A DNA stretch of 64,000 nucleotides, taken from contig NZ_CADIJQ010000005.1 of assembly GCF_902859595.1 (NCBI RefSeq), forward strand, positions 401,897 to 465,896, in the 5' to 3' direction. Below, piece by piece: positions 61,332 to 64,000 of this stretch. Source of the stretch: Achromobacter kerstersii. Lineage in GTDB: Bacteria; Pseudomonadota; Gammaproteobacteria; Burkholderiales; Burkholderiaceae_B. The stretch's first letter is position 1. Each line of letters starts with the position of its first letter. Position numbers and translations under genes: made by a program. Under the pieces are notes generated by a model that did no database searches, was not told the origin of the DNA, and was given only the letters and a program-made list of their open reading frames with translations.

Positions 61332-62939
61332 TTACGCCTTGTCCCCGAAAACCTTGCCGCCGTGTTCGCGCATGGCATGGAATTTCACTTCGGGATACAG
61401 ATCCTCGGCTACGCGCAACTGCGCAGGGGAACTGATCAAAAACGCCGCCGCATCGACGACATCATAGGCGATATGAGCCGCATTGGCATCCATGAACTTG
61501 CGCAGCGCCTTCGGGTTTTCAGACGTAATCCAACGTGCCATTGTGTAGCGGGAGGGCAGCATTCTGGCGTCCGCGCCGTACTCCGTCTTGAGCCGGTGGG
61601 CGACCACTTCGAACTGCAGTTGGCCGATGGCGCCCAGCAGCAAGGAGCCGCCTGCTGCCTCGGGGCGGAACACCTGAATGGCGCCCTCTTCACCCAATTG
61701 GGTCAGGCCGGTGCGCAGTTGCTTGGTGCGCAACGGGTCCTTCACTTCCACCGCCTGGAACAGTTCCGGGGCGAAGAACGGCAAGCCGGTGAACTGCAGC
61801 GTTTCGCCTTCGGTCAGCACGTCGCCCAGTTGCAGCACGCCGTGGTTCGGAATACCGATCACGTCGCCGGCATAGGCTTCGTCCAGCAGCTCGCGCCGCT
61901 GCGACAGGAACGACACCACGTTGTTCGGGCGCATTTCCTTGTTGGTGCGAGCCACCTTCAAACGCATACCGCGTTCAAAGCGGCCCGAGCTGACGCGCAC
62001 GAAGGCGACGCGGTCGCGGTGGGCGGGGTCCATATTGGCTTGCACCTTGAACACCACACCGGTGAACTTGGGCTCTTCGGGCAGCACTTCGCGTTGCAGC
62101 GCCATGCGCGGGCCCGGGGGCGGCGCGTGGTCGACCAGCGCATCCAGCACTTCCTGGACACCGAAGTTGTTGATGGCCGAACCGAAGAACACCGGGGTCT
62201 GCTTGCCGGCCAGGAACTGCTCGCGGTCAAACGCGGGAGCGGCTTCGTTGATGAGTTCGATCTCACCGCTGGCCTGGTCGAATGCCGAGCCGTAACGGCG
62301 GGCGATTTCAGGGTTGCTCAGGCCTTCGATGACGTCGTCGTTGTCGGAACGGCGTTCCTGGCCGGGGCGGAACACGCGCATGCGGTCGCGGCGGATGTCG
62401 AACACGCCGCCAAACGCTTTGCCCATGCCCACCGGCCACGAGAACGGCACGGCGTCCATGCCCAGGTGGCCTTCAATTTCAGACAGCAGTTCCAGCGGCT
62501 CGCGCACTTCGCGGTCCATCTTGTTGATGAACGTGATGATGGGCGTGTTGCGCGCGCGGCAAACCTGCAGCAGGCGGATCGTCTGGGGTTCCACGCCGTT
62601 GGCGGCGTCGATCACCATCAGCGCGGCGTCCACCGCCGTCAGCACCCGGTAGGTATCTTCAGAGAAGTCCTGGTGACCCGGGGTGTCGAGCAGGTTGATG
62701 ACGCAGTCGCGGTATTCCATCTGCATCACCGAGGACGCCACGGAAATGCCGCGTTGCTTTTCGATTTCCATCCAGTCGGACGAGGCGTGGCGCGACGCTT
62801 TGCGCGCCTTAACGCTGCCGGCGATCTGAATCGCGCCTGCGAACAGCAACAGCTTTTCGGTCAGCGTGGTCTTACCCGCGTCAGGGTGGGAAATGATGGC
62901 GAACGTTCTGCGCCGCGCGACTTCTTGAGGGATATTCAT
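61332..62939 (-). CDS. prfC: Peptide chain release factor 3
   Basis: 535-residue translational GTPase RF3. G1 HPDAGKTT (residues 18-25), switch II LLDTPGHQDFSEDTYR, G4 NKMD near residue 139, and the RF3-specific EKQRGISVASSVMQMEYRDCVINLLD. It speeds the release of RF1 and RF2 from the ribosome after termination. It begins MNIPQEVARRRTFAIISHPDAGKTTLTEKLLLF, the usual start. Confidence 0.96.
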   Translation of the reverse strand: MNIPQEVARRRTFAIISHPDAGKTTLTEKLLLFAGAIQIAGSVKARKASRHASSDWMEIEKQRGISVASSVMQMEYRDCVINLLDTPGHQDFSEDTYRVLTAVDAALMVIDAANGVEPQTIRLLQVCRARNTPIITFINKMDREVREPLELLSEIEGHLGMDAVPFSWPVGMGKAFGGVFDIRRDRMRVFRPGQERRSDNDDVIEGLSNPEIARRYGSAFDQASGEIELINEAAPAFDREQFLAGKQTPVFFGSAINNFGVQEVLDALVDHAPPPGPRMALQREVLPEEPKFTGVVFKVQANMDPAHRDRVAFVRVSSGRFERGMRLKVARTNKEMRPNNVVSFLSQRRELLDEAYAGDVIGIPNHGVLQLGDVLTEGETLQFTGLPFFAPELFQAVEVKDPLRTKQLRTGLTQLGEEGAIQVFRPEAAGGSLLLGAIGQLQFEVVAHRLKTEYGADARMLPSRYTMARWITSENPKALRKFMDANAAHIAYDVVDAAAFLISSPAQLRVAEDLYPEVKFHAMREHGGKVFGDKA

Positions 62940-63007
62940 GATCGGGGGATTCTACTTAACGCCGCATCTTCCAGCCGGTGCGGTCCGGCGACGTGCATGA
63001 AACGCAT

Positions 63008-63037
63008 GGGGCACGCACCGTTGCCGGTGCGTGCCCC
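63008..63037 (-). terminator. Strong hairpin after the LysE-type gene
   Basis: Perfect 13-bp stem GGGGCACGCACCG / CGGTGCGTGCCCC with a 4-base loop, 12 bp past the stop at 63050. There is no T run on the minus strand, so it may act as a stability element or a Rho-linked end. Confidence 0.6.
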
Positions 63038-63049
63038 ACGGGGTCAGCG

Positions 63050-63679
63050 TCAGGAATGACGGCGGAATGACGCCAGAAAAACGCCCGCCAGGATGAACAG
63101 CGAACCGAAGGTCCGGTTCATCCAGCGGATGTGCTTGGCGTCTCGCAGCATGCGCAGCACGCGTGCGGCCAGCAGCGTGTACACGCCCATGGCCACGAGG
63201 TCGGTAAAAGCCAGCGTGGCGGCCAGCGCGGCGTACTGAGGGGTCAGCGCCAACGCCGGGTCCACGAATTGCGGCACCACGGCCAAGAGGAACACCGTGC
63301 CCTTGGGGTTCATGGTGTTGATCAGGAACCCGCGCATGACGAGGTCACGGATCGAGGCCTGCTTGGGGTCACCCGCATCCACCGCGACGGGCGCGGCATC
63401 GGTGCGGATCTGGCGCACGCCAAGATAAATCAGGTAAGCCACGCCCAGGTACTTGACCACATTGAAGGCCATTTCGGACGTGGCCAGCACCGCGCCCAAC
63501 CCTACGGCCACGACGACGAACTGGAACAGGATGCCCATGATCAGGCCGGCCGTGTTCCAGTAGCCGCGTGCAAAGCCGTACTTCAATCCGGAAGACATCG
63601 CGGAAATCGCGCCCGCCCCAGGTGAGAACGAAATGGCCCAGGAGGCCAGGAAGAACGTCAACCAGGTGGATAAAGGCAT
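63050..63679 (-). CDS. LysE/RhtB-family exporter
   Basis: 209 residues, about six helices. The signature SFSPGAGAISAMSSGLKYGFARGYWNTAGLIMG is the RhtB form with GAGA in place of PGP-x-N; the second block is GFLINTMNPKGTVFLLAVVPQFVDP. This variant is typical of the homoserine/homoserine-lactone and threonine exporters of Bordetella-type genomes. It is a distant paralogue of the gene at 35401-36027 and differs from it in the N-terminal motif. Confidence 0.9.
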   Translation of the reverse strand: MPLSTWLTFFLASWAISFSPGAGAISAMSSGLKYGFARGYWNTAGLIMGILFQFVVVAVGLGAVLATSEMAFNVVKYLGVAYLIYLGVRQIRTDAAPVAVDAGDPKQASIRDLVMRGFLINTMNPKGTVFLLAVVPQFVDPALALTPQYAALAATLAFTDLVAMGVYTLLAARVLRMLRDAKHIRWMNRTFGSLFILAGVFLASFRRHS

Positions 63680-63735
63680 GATGCGCGGGTCCTTGGATCG
63701 CAGGATGTGGGTGCCGGGATATTACCTGCTTGGAA

Positions 63736-64000
63736 TTACTTGCCGAGCAGGGCTGCGCGCGGACCGCCGGACGGGCGGCCCGAACCGCCGTTGCCAGCCG
63801 GACGGCCAGAGCCCTCCGGACGGCGCTGGCTTTGCTGCGGACGGCTTTCGCCGCGGCCGGCATGTGCCGGACGGTCAGCAGGCTTGCCATCACGCGCGCC
63901 GCCATTGCCACGGCCTTCGCCGCCAGCACGGGCCGGCGCGGGGGCGCGGCCGCCAGCAGCGGCGCGGGGTTGGCCTTGCGCGGGGCGCGAACGGCCGGCG
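63736..64000 (-). CDS. C-terminal Gly/Arg-rich tail of a truncated gene
   Basis: Only the last 87 codons are present; the gene runs off the right edge. The sequence is low-complexity Gly, Arg, Pro and Ala (for example RPEGSGRPAGNGGSGRPSGG) and ends PRAALLGK. RNA-helicase proteins of the RhlE type in this group often end with such RGG-like tails, which bind RNA, so a DEAD-box helicase is the likeliest identity. No helicase motif is within the window, so this stays a guess. Confidence 0.6.
   Translation of the reverse strand, partial: AGRSRPAQGQPRAAAGGRAPAPARAGGEGRGNGGARDGKPADRPAHAGRGESRPQQSQRRPEGSGRPAGNGGSGRPSGGPRAALLGK

Noticed and set aside
61362..63059. 565-codon frame antisense to prfC
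   Set aside because: Complement of prfC with typical antisense composition.

Overview
The window reads as chromosomal DNA of a high-GC betaproteobacterium of the Alcaligenaceae (Achromobacter/Bordetella type). Grounds: three orphan Bug/TctC periplasmic receptors, the order argS - SPOR protein - dsbA, a leucine-degradation cluster with an embedded aceK and a LiuR-type MerR regulator, and dense gene packing with many 4-bp ATGA overlaps. I see no rRNA, tRNA, transposase, integrase, phage gene or CRISPR array. The call rests on gene content only; no database was searched.

Layout. 1-9.3 kb: end of a TAXI-type TRAP receptor, a D-threonine-aldolase-like PLP enzyme, a polar amino acid ABC importer (three genes), a LysR regulator with an SDR, a Bug receptor and argD. 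9.3-20 kb: a patch of small or poorly known genes (cupin, HD hydrolase, methyltransferase, DUF3806-like, GH15 glucoamylase with an SDR, a coupled HAD phosphatase/membrane protein/unknown set facing a degenerate ABC ATPase, a DUF4304-like protein, a secreted unknown, a glutaredoxin-like protein). 20-34.3 kb: MFS exporter, then the leucine/isovalerate catabolic block (liuA, aceK, thiolase, liuB, liuD), a divergent M20 hydrolase plus Bug receptor, a five-repeat zinc-finger protein, ynfA and liuR. 34.3-44.9 kb: MBL-fold hydrolase, LysE exporter, nitroreductase, metC, a Liv-type receptor coupled to an alpha/beta hydrolase, dsbA, SPOR protein, argS and two small conserved genes. 44.9-51 kb: a complete Ugp-like ABC importer, a GpdQ-type glycerophosphodiesterase and a LacI regulator. 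51-64 kb: amidase, leuA with a candidate leader peptide, Bug receptor, rpoN beside a membrane protein, bfd, an EamA exporter, bfr, a Pro-rich envelope protein, prfC, a LysE exporter and the Gly/Arg-rich tail of a truncated gene.

How genes work together. An identical 16-bp near-palindrome lies upstream of liuA and upstream of liuR, with a related copy beside the MBL-fold gene; this supports one LiuR regulon. Near-palindromes TGAAAA-NN-TTTTCA lie upstream of the ABC ATPase gene and of the LacI-type gene, suggesting an autoregulated glycerophosphodiester uptake-and-hydrolysis unit. bfd and bfr carry Fur-like sequences. leuA is preceded by a short ORF with three clustered rare CTA leucine codons, a possible attenuator.

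The least explained items are the five-unit CxxxH...CxxC protein, the ABC ATPase that lacks the catalytic glutamate, the Q-loop glutamine and the H-loop histidine, and a set of degenerate 10-15-bp tandem repeats. Two of these repeats are 96-bp, 12-bp-period arrays lying in frame near the N-termini of unrelated proteins.
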